Translations under genes and position numbers: made by a program
The notes under the pieces: model-generated
What the model saw: the letters and a program-made list of their open reading frames with translations, nothing else
The model's database searches: none
Told to the model about the DNA's origin: nothing
Assembly (NCBI GenBank): GCA_001556025.1
Contig: LSIB01000093.1
Span: forward strand, 1-64,000
DNA: 64,000 nucleotides
Reading direction: 5' to 3'
DNA from: Rhizobiales bacterium CCH3-A5
GTDB taxonomy: Bacteria > Pseudomonadota > Alphaproteobacteria > Rhizobiales > Beijerinckiaceae
Part shown: piece by piece, positions 32,905 through 41,981 of the stretch
Numbering within the stretch: position 1 is the stretch's first letter
Layout: the number at the start of each line of letters is the position of its first letter

Positions 32905-34212
32905 ATGCAACCGATCAAAATCTCCGAAACGCTGTTTATCGGCGCCCAGCCAACGGATGCGGATTTCGCGGTGCTGGCCTCCCAGGGCTACAAGATGGTT
33001 ATCAACGCCCGGCCTGATGCAGAGGACGCTGTTCAGCCGGGCTCTACAGCAGAAGGTAAGGCCGCCGAGGAAGCCGGAATGGCCTACGACTTCATTCCGG
33101 TGACGGGACCTACGATCACGGACGCCGACGTCTTTGCGTTCCAGGGGGGTCTCAGGCAGGCAGAAGGGCCGGTTTTCGCCCATTGCAAGACCGGTATGCG
33201 CGCCCTGACGCTCCATGCGCTCGGTGAAGTTCTGGACGGCCGCATGGAAGCCGACGAGGTCATCGCATTCGGCAACCGGCACGGTTTCGACCTTGCCGGC
33301 GCAAAGGCCTGGCTCGACCGACGCGCGGTCCTGAAGCCGCAGGTCACGGGCTTCTATGATCCCCGGACCTTCAGCATCCAGTATGTCGTGAGTGACCCGG
33401 CCACGAAGCGCTGCGCGATCGTCGATCCCGTTCTGGACTTCGACGAGAAATCTGGCGCGACCGCGACGACCCAGGCCGACGCCATCCTCGCATATGTCCG
33501 CGAGCAGGGTCTGACCGTTGAATGGATCCTGGACACCCATCCCCATGCCGACCACTTCTCGGCTGCCCAGCACCTTAAGGCGCAGACCGGTGCGCAGACC
33601 GCCATCGGCGAGCAGGTGGTCGCCGTCCAGAAGCTCTGGAAGGGGCTTTACAACTGGCCTGAACTCGCCGCGGACGGCTCGCAATGGGACCGGCTCTTCG
33701 CTCATGGTGAGCGGTTCAAGCTGGGCTCTCTCGACGTTTCCGTGCTGTTTTCGCCGGGGCATACGCTGGCCTCGATCACCTATGTCATCGGAGACGCCGC
33801 CTTCGTCCACGATACGCTGTTCATGCCCGATGGCGGCACGGCCAGGGCGGATTTCCCTGGCGGCAGCGCCACGGCGCTCTGGGCGTCGATTCAAGCGATC
33901 CTGGCGCTGCCCGACGAGACGCGCCTGTTTACCGGCCACGACTATCAGCCTCATGGCCGCGCTCCTCGCTGGGAGAGCACGGTCGGCCAGCAGAAGCAGT
34001 CGAACGCTCACATCGTCGGACGTGACGAGGCCGCCTTCGTCGCCCTGCGTGAGGCCCGCGACAAAACCCTGTCGATGCCCAAGCTGATCCTGCATGCGCT
34101 GCAGGTGAACATCCGGGGCGGTCGCCTACCCGAGCCGGAATCGAACGGTCGACGCTACCTGAAGATTCCACTCGATGCTCTGGGCGGCGCGGCCTGGGAC
34201 GATGCGCCATGA
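32905..34212 (+). CDS. blh: Blh: sulfurtransferase-like domain fused to persulfide dioxygenase
   Basis: 435 residues from the ATG at 32905, with GGAGG upstream. The N-terminal DUF442/DSP-like domain (about 1-110) has the loop HCKTGMRA with the active Cys; the C-terminal ETHE1-type metallo-beta-lactamase domain has THPHADHFSAA, SPGHT, HDTLFMPDGG and GHDYQPHGR, the mononuclear iron ligands. It oxidises glutathione persulfide to sulfite in sulfide detoxification. The product sulfite fits the TauE-type exporter gene downstream. It overlaps bigR by 4 bases. Confidence 0.93.
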   Translation: MQPIKISETLFIGAQPTDADFAVLASQGYKMVINARPDAEDAVQPGSTAEGKAAEEAGMAYDFIPVTGPTITDADVFAFQGGLRQAEGPVFAHCKTGMRALTLHALGEVLDGRMEADEVIAFGNRHGFDLAGAKAWLDRRAVLKPQVTGFYDPRTFSIQYVVSDPATKRCAIVDPVLDFDEKSGATATTQADAILAYVREQGLTVEWILDTHPHADHFSAAQHLKAQTGAQTAIGEQVVAVQKLWKGLYNWPELAADGSQWDRLFAHGERFKLGSLDVSVLFSPGHTLASITYVIGDAAFVHDTLFMPDGGTARADFPGGSATALWASIQAILALPDETRLFTGHDYQPHGRAPRWESTVGQQKQSNAHIVGRDEAAFVALREARDKTLSMPKLILHALQVNIRGGRLPEPESNGRRYLKIPLDALGGAAWDDAP

Positions 34213-34541
34213 CAACTGCGTCGAGACCGCCGATGACCCGGGAAGAGTTGTCGGGCCGGGCGACCGAGGTCGCGGCCCTGCTGAAGACGCTCGCCAACCG
34301 CAACCGGCTGATGATCGTCTGCACGCTGGTCGAGGGCGAATACTCCGTCGGCCAGATCGAGGAGGAACTCGGCATCCGGCAGCCGACGCTCTCGCAGCAG
34401 CTCACCATCCTGCGCGAGGCCGGGATCGTCGCGACGCGGCGCGAGGCCAAGCAGATCTTCTACCGCCTGACCGAGCAGAAGGCCGCCCATCTCGTCGAGG
34501 CGCTCCACGCCATCTTCTGCGCAGAGGATTTCGCATCATGA
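34209..34541 (+). CDS. bigR: BigR: persulfide-responsive ArsR-family repressor
   Basis: 110 residues, winged HTH with EEELGIRQPTLSQQLTILRE. Two cysteines, Cys38 and Cys104, are 66 residues apart, exactly as Cys42 and Cys108 of BigR, which form the disulfide or tri/tetrasulfide that releases DNA. It has no metal-binding Cys pair of ArsR. It represses its own operon through the palindrome at 32846-32874. It overlaps both neighbours by 4 bases. Confidence 0.93.
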   Translation: MTTASRPPMTREELSGRATEVAALLKTLANRNRLMIVCTLVEGEYSVGQIEEELGIRQPTLSQQLTILREAGIVATRREAKQIFYRLTEQKAAHLVEALHAIFCAEDFAS

Positions 34542-34948
34542 CCCCCTATTGGCCTTCGCTCCTGGGAGGCATGCTGATCGGCCTCTCGGCCACGATGCTG
34601 CTCCTTCTCAACGGCCGCGTCGCCGGCATCAGCGGCATCCTCGGCAGGCTCGCGCAGGGCGCGCAAATGCCGACCAATGCGGCCTTCGTCATCGGGCTGA
34701 TCCTCGGACCGCTGCTTTACCGCGTGGTCGCAGGAACCTGGCCGGCCGTGACCATCACTGCGTCGCTGCCGGTGATTGCCTTGGCGGGGCTGATGGTCGG
34801 CTTCGGCACGCGCATGGGTTCGGGCTGCACCAGCGGCCACGGCATTGTCGGCCTCGCCCGCTTGTCGCCGCGCTCGATCGCGGCCGTGGTCACCTTCCTG
34901 AGCGCTGGGATCGCAACCGTCACGCTGATGAGGCTCGTCTCGCCATGA
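34538..34948 (+). CDS. pmpA: YeeE/YedE-family half transporter, first half
   Basis: 136 residues with four or five membrane helices and the family motif GSGCTSGHGIVGLARLS near residue 90, whose Cys is used for sulfur transfer in YeeE. Split YeeE pairs of the bigR operon are called PmpA/PmpB. It probably carries thiosulfate or a related sulfur species across the inner membrane. It overlaps bigR and the second half by 4 bases each. Confidence 0.87.
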   Translation: MTPYWPSLLGGMLIGLSATMLLLLNGRVAGISGILGRLAQGAQMPTNAAFVIGLILGPLLYRVVAGTWPAVTITASLPVIALAGLMVGFGTRMGSGCTSGHGIVGLARLSPRSIAAVVTFLSAGIATVTLMRLVSP

Positions 34949-35400
34949 ACCGAATGATGCAGATCTTGACCGCGCTCGGCAGTGGCGCCGTCTTCGGGCT
35001 CGGCCTGTCGCTGTCGGGCATGCTCGATCCCACCCGCGTGCGCGGCTTCCTGGATGTGGGCGGCGCCTGGGATCCTAGCCTCGCCTTCGTCCTCGGAGGC
35101 GCCGTGATGGTCGCCTTTGCGGGCATGGCCGTGCGTCGGCGACTGCGGCACCCGGCCTTAGATGACAGCTTCAACCTGCCGGCGACGACCCCGATCGACA
35201 CCCGCCTGATCCTCGGCTCCGCCATCTTCGGGGTCGGCTGGGGGATGGCTGGCCTGTGCCCCGGGCCGGCGCTGGCCTCGCTATCCCTCGGGCTCGCGCC
35301 GGTCGTGCTCTTCGTCGGCACCATGCTGGCGGGCATGGTCGTCCACGACCGGCTCGTTCCCAAGCCGATGACATCAACTCCGGTCGTTGGCGCATCATGA
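34945..35400 (+). CDS. pmpB: YeeE/YedE-family half transporter, second half
   Basis: 151 residues, four or five membrane helices; GLSLSGMLDPTRVRGFLD near the start and GWGMAGLCPGPALASL near 108, the second conserved Cys motif of YeeE/YedE. With the preceding gene it makes a complete transporter fold. Translation is coupled to both neighbours (ATGA overlaps). Confidence 0.87.
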   Translation: MNRMMQILTALGSGAVFGLGLSLSGMLDPTRVRGFLDVGGAWDPSLAFVLGGAVMVAFAGMAVRRRLRHPALDDSFNLPATTPIDTRLILGSAIFGVGWGMAGLCPGPALASLSLGLAPVVLFVGTMLAGMVVHDRLVPKPMTSTPVVGAS

Positions 35401-36179
35401 CCGCTCAGGTCCTCACCGCGGTCGGCTCGGGAAGCCTCGTCGGCTTCACGCTCGGCCTCGTCGGCGGCGGCGGCTCGATCCTGGCGACGCCCTTGCTGCT
35501 CTATGCCGTCGGTATCGCTCAACCTCATGTCGCGATTGGAACCGGTGCGCTCGCGGTCTCGGTCAACGCCTATGCCAATCTGATCGGCCATGCCCGCAAG
35601 GGGCATGTGCAGTGGAAATGCGCGATTGTCTTCGCGCTGGTGGGCTCGATCGGAGCCCTGATCGGCTCGACGCTCGGCAAGGCGATAGACGGGCAGCGCC
35701 TGTTGTTTCTGTTCGGCCTGCTGATGCTTGTCGTCGGTGCGTTGATGCTGCGACCCCGAAAAACGGCACCTGCCGTGCCAAAGCCGGTCGATCTTCGGAT
35801 GTGCCTGCTGACGGGTTCGGTGGCGATCGCGGCTGGAGCAGCATCTGGCTTCTTCGGGATCGGAGGCGGATTCCTGATCGTCCCGGGCCTGATCCTGGCG
35901 ACAGGCATGCGAACCATCGACGCGGTGGGTTCCTCGCTGCTCGCCGTCGGGACCTTCGGGCTGGCGACTGCGCTGAACTATGCCGCGTCAGGCATGATCG
36001 ACTGGCCCGTTGCTGCCCAGTTCATCGGCGGAGGCATCATCGGCGGCGTCATCGGCATGCTGCTGGCGACGCGGCTGTCGGCGCAGAAGGACACGCTCAA
36101 CCGCATCTTCGCGGCATTGATCTTCGTCGTCGCAACCTATGTGCTCTATCGGAGCGGCAGCACCTACTTGTCCCAATGA
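35397..36179 (+). CDS. TauE/SafE-family sulfite exporter
   Basis: 260 residues, about eight helices with the internally repeated TauE motif: GLVGGGGSILATPLLLY near 25 and GFFGIGGGFLIVPGLIL near 155. As the last gene of the blh operon it most likely exports the sulfite produced by persulfide dioxygenase. It overlaps the preceding gene by 4 bases. Confidence 0.88.
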   Translation: MTAQVLTAVGSGSLVGFTLGLVGGGGSILATPLLLYAVGIAQPHVAIGTGALAVSVNAYANLIGHARKGHVQWKCAIVFALVGSIGALIGSTLGKAIDGQRLLFLFGLLMLVVGALMLRPRKTAPAVPKPVDLRMCLLTGSVAIAAGAASGFFGIGGGFLIVPGLILATGMRTIDAVGSSLLAVGTFGLATALNYAASGMIDWPVAAQFIGGGIIGGVIGMLLATRLSAQKDTLNRIFAALIFVVATYVLYRSGSTYLSQ

Positions 36180-36227
36180 TCGCAGTTCAGGCGGCGCCAG
36201 AGGCTTACGGCTCTTTGGCACCACTTT

Positions 36228-36256
36228 ATCCGCAAGGACGCAACCCTCTTGCGGAT
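36228..36256. terminator. Hairpin after the blh operon
   Basis: ATCCGCAAG and CTTGCGGAT form a perfect 9-bp stem with an 11-base loop, 49 bases after the tauE-like stop and before the convergent exporter pseudogene. No T-run follows, so the terminator role is inferred from position. Confidence 0.5.
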
Positions 36257-36335
36257 GCTGCCGGTCAAGCGCTGAAGCAGCCGCTCAAGCCCTTGTGAAT
36301 TCGCAGGTCGGCACTTTCCCGGACAAGCCCATCGG

Positions 36336-37650
36336 CTAGCCCGCACGCCCGGGATTAGGCCAGGCCGGGTGCTCCCGGTCGATCACGAAGGCATGGCGAT
36401 GCCGTCGGCCCGCTCCGGCCAGATGCGGGTGATCGGGCGCGAGAGTGAGATGCTCATGCTCGATCTCGTCGGGATCGCCCGCCGGCCAGAAGCGGAGCGC
36501 CAGCACGAGCGCCAGCGCGGCGATGGCTGCCATCCCCGCAAAAGCGGCGGGCAGGCCGAGCGTCGCGCCGAGCCAGCCGGCGGCCGGGTATGTGACCAGC
36601 CAGTAAGCATGCGACAGCGCGAACTGGGCGGAACAGGGCCGGCCGGTCCTCGGCATGGGCCGAACGACGCAGCAGACGCCCAGATGGCGTCTGCGCCAGG
36701 CTGTATGCGAAGCCAAGCGCGAACCACAGCGGCAGCAGGACGAGGAAGCCTGGCACAAGCGTACCCAACATCAGCAGGACCGGAAGGGTGGCGCCGGCCG
36801 TAAGCATCAGCATGCGATCGTCGAGCCGGTCGAGCAGCCGCGGCAGCGCGATGGCGGCCGTCATCGAGCCGGCGCCGAACAACGCCAGCGCCAGCGCCGT
36901 CGCCTGCTGCGTCATGCCATAGCTGGCCTGGACCAAGACAACGGTGTTGACGATGACCATGGCGCCTGCCGCCGACACCGCGAGACTCAGCGCCAGCAGC
37001 CCGCGCAGGCGCGGCGTCGCCAGATAAATCCGCAAACCCCGCGTGGTGCGGTCGTAGATGCCGCGCGGCTCGACCGGCTTGGGGCTCGGCAGCGTCACCG
37101 ACACGACCAGCGCCGCCGAAGCAAGGAAGCCGATGACCGTGCCGGCGAAGAGATTGTGGAAGCTGATCACGGTCAGCAGCAGCGCCGCCAGCGCCGGGCT
37201 CAGCAGGCTCTCCAGATCGTAGGCCAGCCGCGAAAGCGACAGCGCCTGAGTGTAATCCTTCTCATCGAGCAGGATGTCGGGGATCGTTGCCTGGAAGGTC
37301 GGCGTGAAGGCGGCCGAGGCCGACTGCAGCACGAAGATCAGCACATAGACCTGCCAAATCTCGGAGACGAAGGGCAAGAGCAGCGCCACGGCCGCGCGAA
37401 CCAGGTCGAGGCTCACCAGCATAGTCCGACGTGGGAGGCGCTCGGCGAAGGCCGAGGCGATCGGTGCAACGCCAACGTAGGCGATCATCTTGAGGGCGAG
37501 CGCCGTGCCCAGCACGATGCCCGCATTGGCGCCGGCAAGATCATAGGCGAGCAGGCCGAGCGCCACGGTGGCGAGACCCGTGCCGATGAGGGCGATGATC
37601 TGCGCGAGGAAGAGGTGGCGATAGGTCCGGTTGGCGAGGATGGCCAGCAT
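36336..37650 (-). pseudogene. NrsD/NreB-like MFS exporter, frameshifted second copy
   Basis: The first about 338 codons (MLAILANRTYRHLFLAQ onward) match the intact paralogue at 2419-3726 almost residue for residue. At 36629-36640, CTGTTTGCCGCC of the intact copy reads CTGTTCCGCC here: two bases are missing. The original frame then runs into unrelated residues and stops at 36454. The lost C-terminal part (AQFALSHAYWLVTYPAAGW to the His-rich RRHRHAFVIDRE tail) remains readable in another frame down to 36336. The last two helices and metal-binding tail would be missing, so the product is probably dead unless this is a sequencing error. Confidence 0.8.
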
Positions 37651-37681
37651 GGGGATGGTCCTGGTCGGTCTGGCGGCGCGC

Positions 37682-37960
37682 CTAAAGGTATTTCGCGATG
37701 GCCTTGAAGGCGTCGATCACCTCGCGCTGCTCATGCGGCAGCGGCCCGACGACTTCGTCGAGGCAGTGGTCGAGATGATCCTGGATCAGGGTCTTCTTGG
37801 CCTGCCCGATCGCGCTCTCGACTGCCTGCAGTTGCTGGGCGATGTCGAGGCACGGGCGCCCGGCCTCGATCATCTCGATGACCTTGCGCAGATGGCCGTC
37901 GGCGCGCTTCAGCCGCTTGACAATAGCGGGATCCGTTTCACGGATATGGGGCTCGGACAT
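37682..37960 (-). CDS. CsoR/RcnR-family repressor, InrS-like fingerprint (copy 2)
   Basis: 92 residues, intact, nearly identical to the product of 3759-4037. Ligand positions His5, Cys37, His62, Cys66 are all kept although the N-terminus around His5 has diverged (SEPHIRETDP against SDAHVHETHS). Because the operator in front of both copies is similar, this protein may also repress the intact exporter module more than 30 kb away. Confidence 0.85.
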   Translation of the reverse strand: MSEPHIRETDPAIVKRLKRADGHLRKVIEMIEAGRPCLDIAQQLQAVESAIGQAKKTLIQDHLDHCLDEVVGPLPHEQREVIDAFKAIAKYL

Positions 37961-37968
37961 GGCTTTCC

Positions 37969-37989
37969 GTATCCTCCCGGGTAGGATAG
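37969..37989. promoter_or_regulatory. Candidate operator of the repressor (copy 2)
   Basis: GTATCCT, centre CCCGGGT, then AGGATAG: the same dyad as at 4046-4066 with one arm mismatch at the outer base. It sits 8 bases upstream of the repressor start. Confidence 0.55.
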
Positions 37990-38025
37990 TTCAACGGCGC
38001 ATGTACCGGTCGATTTGCTCTCGGC

Positions 38026-38133
38026 GTCGAGGGCGCGGCGGTCACCTTCGACTCGAGCGTCAAGGACGGCGTGGCGCCCGGTTTCTGCACGAAGGAGACG
38101 ACCTACAAGGAAGGCCGCGCCGTGGCAGGCGAT
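38026..38133 (+). pseudogene. Remnant of the membrane-anchored exported protein gene
   Basis: About 108 bases align with the interior of the gene at 5327-6013: GTC-GAGGGCGCGGCGGTCACC against GTC-AAGGGCGCGAAGGTGACC, then a shared run AGCGTCAAGGACGGCGT, an internal loss, and AAGGCCGCGCCGTGGCAGGC against the end of the same segment. Readable pieces are VTFDSSVKDG and YKEGRAVAGD. Start, anchor and C-terminus are gone. It shows that the ancestral second module also had the divergent genes. Confidence 0.72.
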
Positions 38134-38156
38134 CAACGGATTGGACGATCCGGAGG

Positions 38157-40010
38157 CTAAACTTCCGCTGAATCTCGACTACGGCTATCGAGCTCCGCAT
38201 TATAGCGCCGGAGTGCGTACTGCTCGGTCAAAATGCCCAGAACCTCGAGCTTCTCACGATCGTCCACCACGGCGAGCTCCTCACTCCGGGAGGTCTCAAA
38301 GAGGCTCGCTGCCTGCTTGATGTTCATCTGCGGCAACAGGACATCCTTAGGATTCAAAGCCAAGTCCGCGACGGTCCCGACGTCGATCTCGGGGCCGTGA
38401 GCGTGAGCGACCAGAACGATGCCCGCATAGCGGCCGGTCTCATCGACCAGGACCACGCGCTGGTTGCTGCCGAGCGGAAACTTTCTCTTGAACTCGGCGA
38501 GCTTCAGGGTGCTTGGCGCGGTGCGGACGTCGCGGCGCATCATCCGGCCGACGCTGAGCTCCCGTATCCACCCGATGTCAGCGGCGCTGCGGATCGCCTC
38601 GCCGCGCAGGTGGAAGCGCCAGGTGGTGAAGGAATAGCCGAAGAGCCGGCGCACCGTGATCGACGAGACGACCGACGCCGTCAGCACCGCGATGGTCAAG
38701 GGCAGGCTGCCGGTCGTCTCAAGCGCCAGGAACGACATGGTCAGGGGCCCGCCGAGAACGGCGGTCGCCAGCGCGCTCATGCCGATCACCGCGATGATGA
38801 GCGGCGGTGTCTGCAGTCCGAAACTGACCACCCAGGCCCATGTCACTAGCTTGCCGAGCATCGCCCCGAGGAAGAGCGACGCGAAGAACAGGCCGCCGCG
38901 GAACCCCGATCCGATCGACACCGCCGAGGCCAGCGACTTCAGCACGATCATCATCAGCAGGATCAGCGGCGGAAAGGTCGCGTCGAGCCCGACATAGAGT
39001 GCAGAATGCCCCGATGACAGAACCGTCGGGGTGATCAGGCCCATGCTGCCGACAAGCGCTCCGCCGATCGCCGGTCGAAGCCAGGTCGGAATCCGGCTGG
39101 CGCGAAACAACGTCTCGGTGAAGGCGACGCCGCGCATGATCAGGATGCCCAGCCCCGCGGCGGCAATGCCGATGACGATCACGAGCACGTAGTTGCTCGC
39201 GCTCAGCGAGCCGGCGAACCCGATCTCGAACGACAACGGCGTCGTCAGTACGCGGGCGACGGCGACGGCGCAGATCGAGGCGACGATCACGGGCGCGAGC
39301 GCGCTGATAGTGTAGGACGCGATGATCAGCTCGAAGGCGTAGAAGGCGCCGGTGAGCGGCGCGTTGAAGGCTGCCGCGATCGCACCGGCTGCACCACATC
39401 CGACCAGCGTCCGCATGTCCGCTCGGCGGATCTGAAAGGCGCGAGCCAAGCCCGACGCGAAGGCCGCGCCGCCTTGCGTGTAGCCGGCTTCGAGCCCGAC
39501 CGAGGCGCCGAAGCCGTTCGAGATCAACGTCTGGACGATCAGGATGAGGCTGTCCTTGATCGAAAGCCGACCCCCGTGGAGGGCGTTGGCCTCGACAGGA
39601 TCGACGATCGCCGTCCGGCGCCTGCGCGACAGCACGAGGCCGAGCAAGCCGATGATGGCGCCGCCGATCACCGGCACCGCCACGATGCGGAGCGGCTCGA
39701 CATAGGCCGCGCCGCTGACATCGCCGCTATAGGTCGCAAACAGCAGGAGATGCAGGATCCGCGAGATCGCGATCATCGTGGCCACGATCAGGCCGGCACC
39801 GATTCCCACGACACCGGCGAGCACGACCAGCCAGATTTCGTCGGACCGGATGAGCCGGGGAAAGCTGCGCCTGAACCGGAGATACCTGGCGCGACCATGC
39901 CGGCGCAGCCGCACCCATTTCGTGCGCCGATCGATGCGGCCCTGATCTGAAGGGTCGCCCGCGGTATCCGGAGGGTTAGTCGATTCAGCCGTCATGGAAA
40001 ACGCATTCAT
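38157..40010 (-). CDS. ClC-family chloride channel/transporter with CBS domains
   Basis: 617 residues from the ATG at 40010. About ten to twelve membrane segments carry ClC motifs: NGFGASVGLEAG (the gating Glu region, reading GLEAG rather than GREGP) near residue 170 and GSGFRGGLFFASLF near 365. The C-terminal about 120 residues form a CBS pair (RMMRRDVRTAPSTLKLAEFK; KDVLLPQMNIKQAASLFE). It may exchange chloride or another anion for protons. The TTG-initiated extension to 40019 is less likely. It follows the SLC13-like gene closely on the same strand. Confidence 0.85.
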   Translation of the reverse strand: MNAFSMTAESTNPPDTAGDPSDQGRIDRRTKWVRLRRHGRARYLRFRRSFPRLIRSDEIWLVVLAGVVGIGAGLIVATMIAISRILHLLLFATYSGDVSGAAYVEPLRIVAVPVIGGAIIGLLGLVLSRRRRTAIVDPVEANALHGGRLSIKDSLILIVQTLISNGFGASVGLEAGYTQGGAAFASGLARAFQIRRADMRTLVGCGAAGAIAAAFNAPLTGAFYAFELIIASYTISALAPVIVASICAVAVARVLTTPLSFEIGFAGSLSASNYVLVIVIGIAAAGLGILIMRGVAFTETLFRASRIPTWLRPAIGGALVGSMGLITPTVLSSGHSALYVGLDATFPPLILLMMIVLKSLASAVSIGSGFRGGLFFASLFLGAMLGKLVTWAWVVSFGLQTPPLIIAVIGMSALATAVLGGPLTMSFLALETTGSLPLTIAVLTASVVSSITVRRLFGYSFTTWRFHLRGEAIRSAADIGWIRELSVGRMMRRDVRTAPSTLKLAEFKRKFPLGSNQRVVLVDETGRYAGIVLVAHAHGPEIDVGTVADLALNPKDVLLPQMNIKQAASLFETSRSEELAVVDDREKLEVLGILTEQYALRRYNAELDSRSRDSAEV

Positions 40011-40031
40011 CCGGATCAAGGCCGCGGAGGC

Positions 40032-41840
40032 TCACCTTAGCGGCCAGATCAGCATCAGCATCGGCACGGAGATCACAATCACGAGCACCGTCAGCGGCGC
40101 GCCGAGGCGCGGATAGTCGCTAAAGCGATATCCGCCTGGCCCCATGACGAGCGTGTTGCACTGATGCCCAATCGGCGTGAGGAAATCGCTGGCGGCGCCG
40201 ATCGCGCAGGCCATTAGGAATGCGTCGGGCCTAGAGCCAAGCTTGGTTGCAAAGCCCGCCGCGATCGGCGCCATCACCAGCACGGTCGCGGCGTTATTGA
40301 GGAAAGGCGTCAGTGCCATCGCGGCTGCCACGATCAGCGCGAGCGCCCCCCAGCCCGGTAGGCCGCTGCCGAAGTCGGCGAGCCAGGACGCCATCAGATC
40401 GGTCGTGCCCGTCGTCCGCAGACTGTCGCTGATCGGGATCAACGCGGCCAGCATCAGCAGGATCGGCGCGTCGATGGTGCTGTAGGCGTTGCGCAGCGGG
40501 ATGGCCTTGAATGCGATCAGGCAGACGGCTGCCGCAAAAAATACAATCGGCACGGTCGCGACGCCGAAACCGAGTGCGACGACCGCGGCGAGCACGATCG
40601 CCGCCGTAATCAAGACACGGCGTCGGCCTCCCAGCGCAACCGCCCTGTCCGCTAGCGGCAGCAGCCCCAGATCGGCGAAGCGCTCGGGGAGTTGATCCTC
40701 GTCGCCCTGCATGAGCAAGATGTCGCCCGCCTGCAGCCGGGTATCCTTGATGCGCTCGGTCAGGCGCTCGCGGGACCGGCTGACGGCCAGCAGGTTGACG
40801 CCATAGCGAGCATGCAGCCCGAAATCGCGCGCAGTCTGGCCTATTAGGGCCGAACCTGGCCCGATGATCGCCTCGCTGGCCAGCGCCGGCTCCAGCGTCC
40901 CAGGGGCTTCTGTGGGGCGGTCCCTGCCGACGAGCTTGAGCCCGCCCTGCTCGATGACTTGTTCGAGCGCTTGCGTCTCGCCGCGCAGCAGCAGGATATC
41001 GTCCGGCTGGAGCAGAACGTCCGGCCGTCGTGCCGGCGGCTCCCGCCCCTGCCGCATGACCGCAATGATGTCGACTTCGCCGTCGCCCAGCGCGAGCAGG
41101 TCCGCGACCGTCTTCCCTGCGACGGTGGAGGCGTCCTCTACCTTGGCCTCAGTCACGTAATCCTTGATGTCAAGCGCCTCCGACATGCTGACAGAGCCGC
41201 GTCGGTCGCGCGGCAGCAGGCGGTAGGCGAAGCTCAGGAACACGCATCCTAACAAGGCCACGACTATACCGACGGGGGTGAAGTCAAACATGGCGAAAGG
41301 CTGCCCGCCGAGTTCGGTCCTGACACGCGAGACGATGATGTTCGGCGATGTCCCCACGAGCGTCACGATACCGCCAAGCAGGGAAGCGAACGCCATCGGC
41401 ATCAGGTAAACGGAAGGAGAGATCCCCTGCTTGCGCGCGAACTGGTAGGCGATCGGCAGCATCATGGCGAGCGCGCCGATGTTCTTGATAACCGCAGACA
41501 TTATGGCGACGGACGCGACTAGAAAGGCGACCTGGATCTGGGTCGATCTCAGATAAGGCGACAGCCTGCTGATCAGGCTCTCGATTATTCGGGAGCGCGC
41601 AACGGCGAGGCTGACGACAAGCGCGCTGCCGACGATGATGACGATGTCGTCGGAGAAGCCTTTGAAAGCATCGGCTTTCGGGATGATGCCAAGGGCGAGC
41701 CCTGCCAGGAGGCCCATCAGTGCCACGATGTCGTAGCGAATGCGTCCCCACAGAAAGGCGCCCATCATGAGCGTGACCAGGGACACGGAAGCGATCTGCG
41801 GATAGGTCACGGTTACCGGGGGGTGCGAGGGCAGCCTCAC
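40032..41840 (-). CDS. SLC13/DASS-type permease with two RCK-C (TrkA-C) domains
   Basis: 602 residues from a GTG start. Two membrane halves with the family motifs GTSPNIIV near 170 and FLTPIGHQCNTLVMGPGGY near 570 flank a soluble middle with two TrkA-C repeats (DIIAVMRQGREPP...DDILLLRG; NLLAVSRSRE...GDILLMQG). Members move sulfate, other oxyanions or dicarboxylates with Na+. Beside sulfur and arsenic genes sulfate is a reasonable guess but unproved. It is probably cotranscribed with the ClC gene. Confidence 0.82.
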   Translation of the reverse strand: MRLPSHPPVTVTYPQIASVSLVTLMMGAFLWGRIRYDIVALMGLLAGLALGIIPKADAFKGFSDDIVIIVGSALVVSLAVARSRIIESLISRLSPYLRSTQIQVAFLVASVAIMSAVIKNIGALAMMLPIAYQFARKQGISPSVYLMPMAFASLLGGIVTLVGTSPNIIVSRVRTELGGQPFAMFDFTPVGIVVALLGCVFLSFAYRLLPRDRRGSVSMSEALDIKDYVTEAKVEDASTVAGKTVADLLALGDGEVDIIAVMRQGREPPARRPDVLLQPDDILLLRGETQALEQVIEQGGLKLVGRDRPTEAPGTLEPALASEAIIGPGSALIGQTARDFGLHARYGVNLLAVSRSRERLTERIKDTRLQAGDILLMQGDEDQLPERFADLGLLPLADRAVALGGRRRVLITAAIVLAAVVALGFGVATVPIVFFAAAVCLIAFKAIPLRNAYSTIDAPILLMLAALIPISDSLRTTGTTDLMASWLADFGSGLPGWGALALIVAAAMALTPFLNNAATVLVMAPIAAGFATKLGSRPDAFLMACAIGAASDFLTPIGHQCNTLVMGPGGYRFSDYPRLGAPLTVLVIVISVPMLMLIWPLR

Positions 41841-41981
41841 TCAACGCCACGTCCTCGATAACGTTCACCACCGCTCAATCGAATTTGCTAACCCAGCTAC
41901 CGGTTGCTCCGCGCTATCGGACAACGTGTGAGCGCAGCCAGCAACGTGTGCCGGCTGCGTGCTTGTTCGAACTCGGGCGGG

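Larger units (their letters stand above)
36336..37989 (-). repeat. Copy 2 of the duplicated repressor/MFS module
   Basis: Homologous to 2419-4069 over exporter, repressor and operator in the same order and spacing (32 bases between the two genes in each). The exporter is frameshifted here and the divergent genes are lost except for a scrap, so this copy is decaying. Confidence 0.85.

Noticed and set aside
32670..32918. Reverse 82-codon frame upstream of blh
   Set aside because: It crosses the operator, promoter and start of blh and has no motif or ribosome-binding site.
36336..36758. Separate small gene at the left end of copy 2
   Set aside because: Its sequence is the frameshifted C-terminal part of the MFS paralogue, including the His-rich tail.
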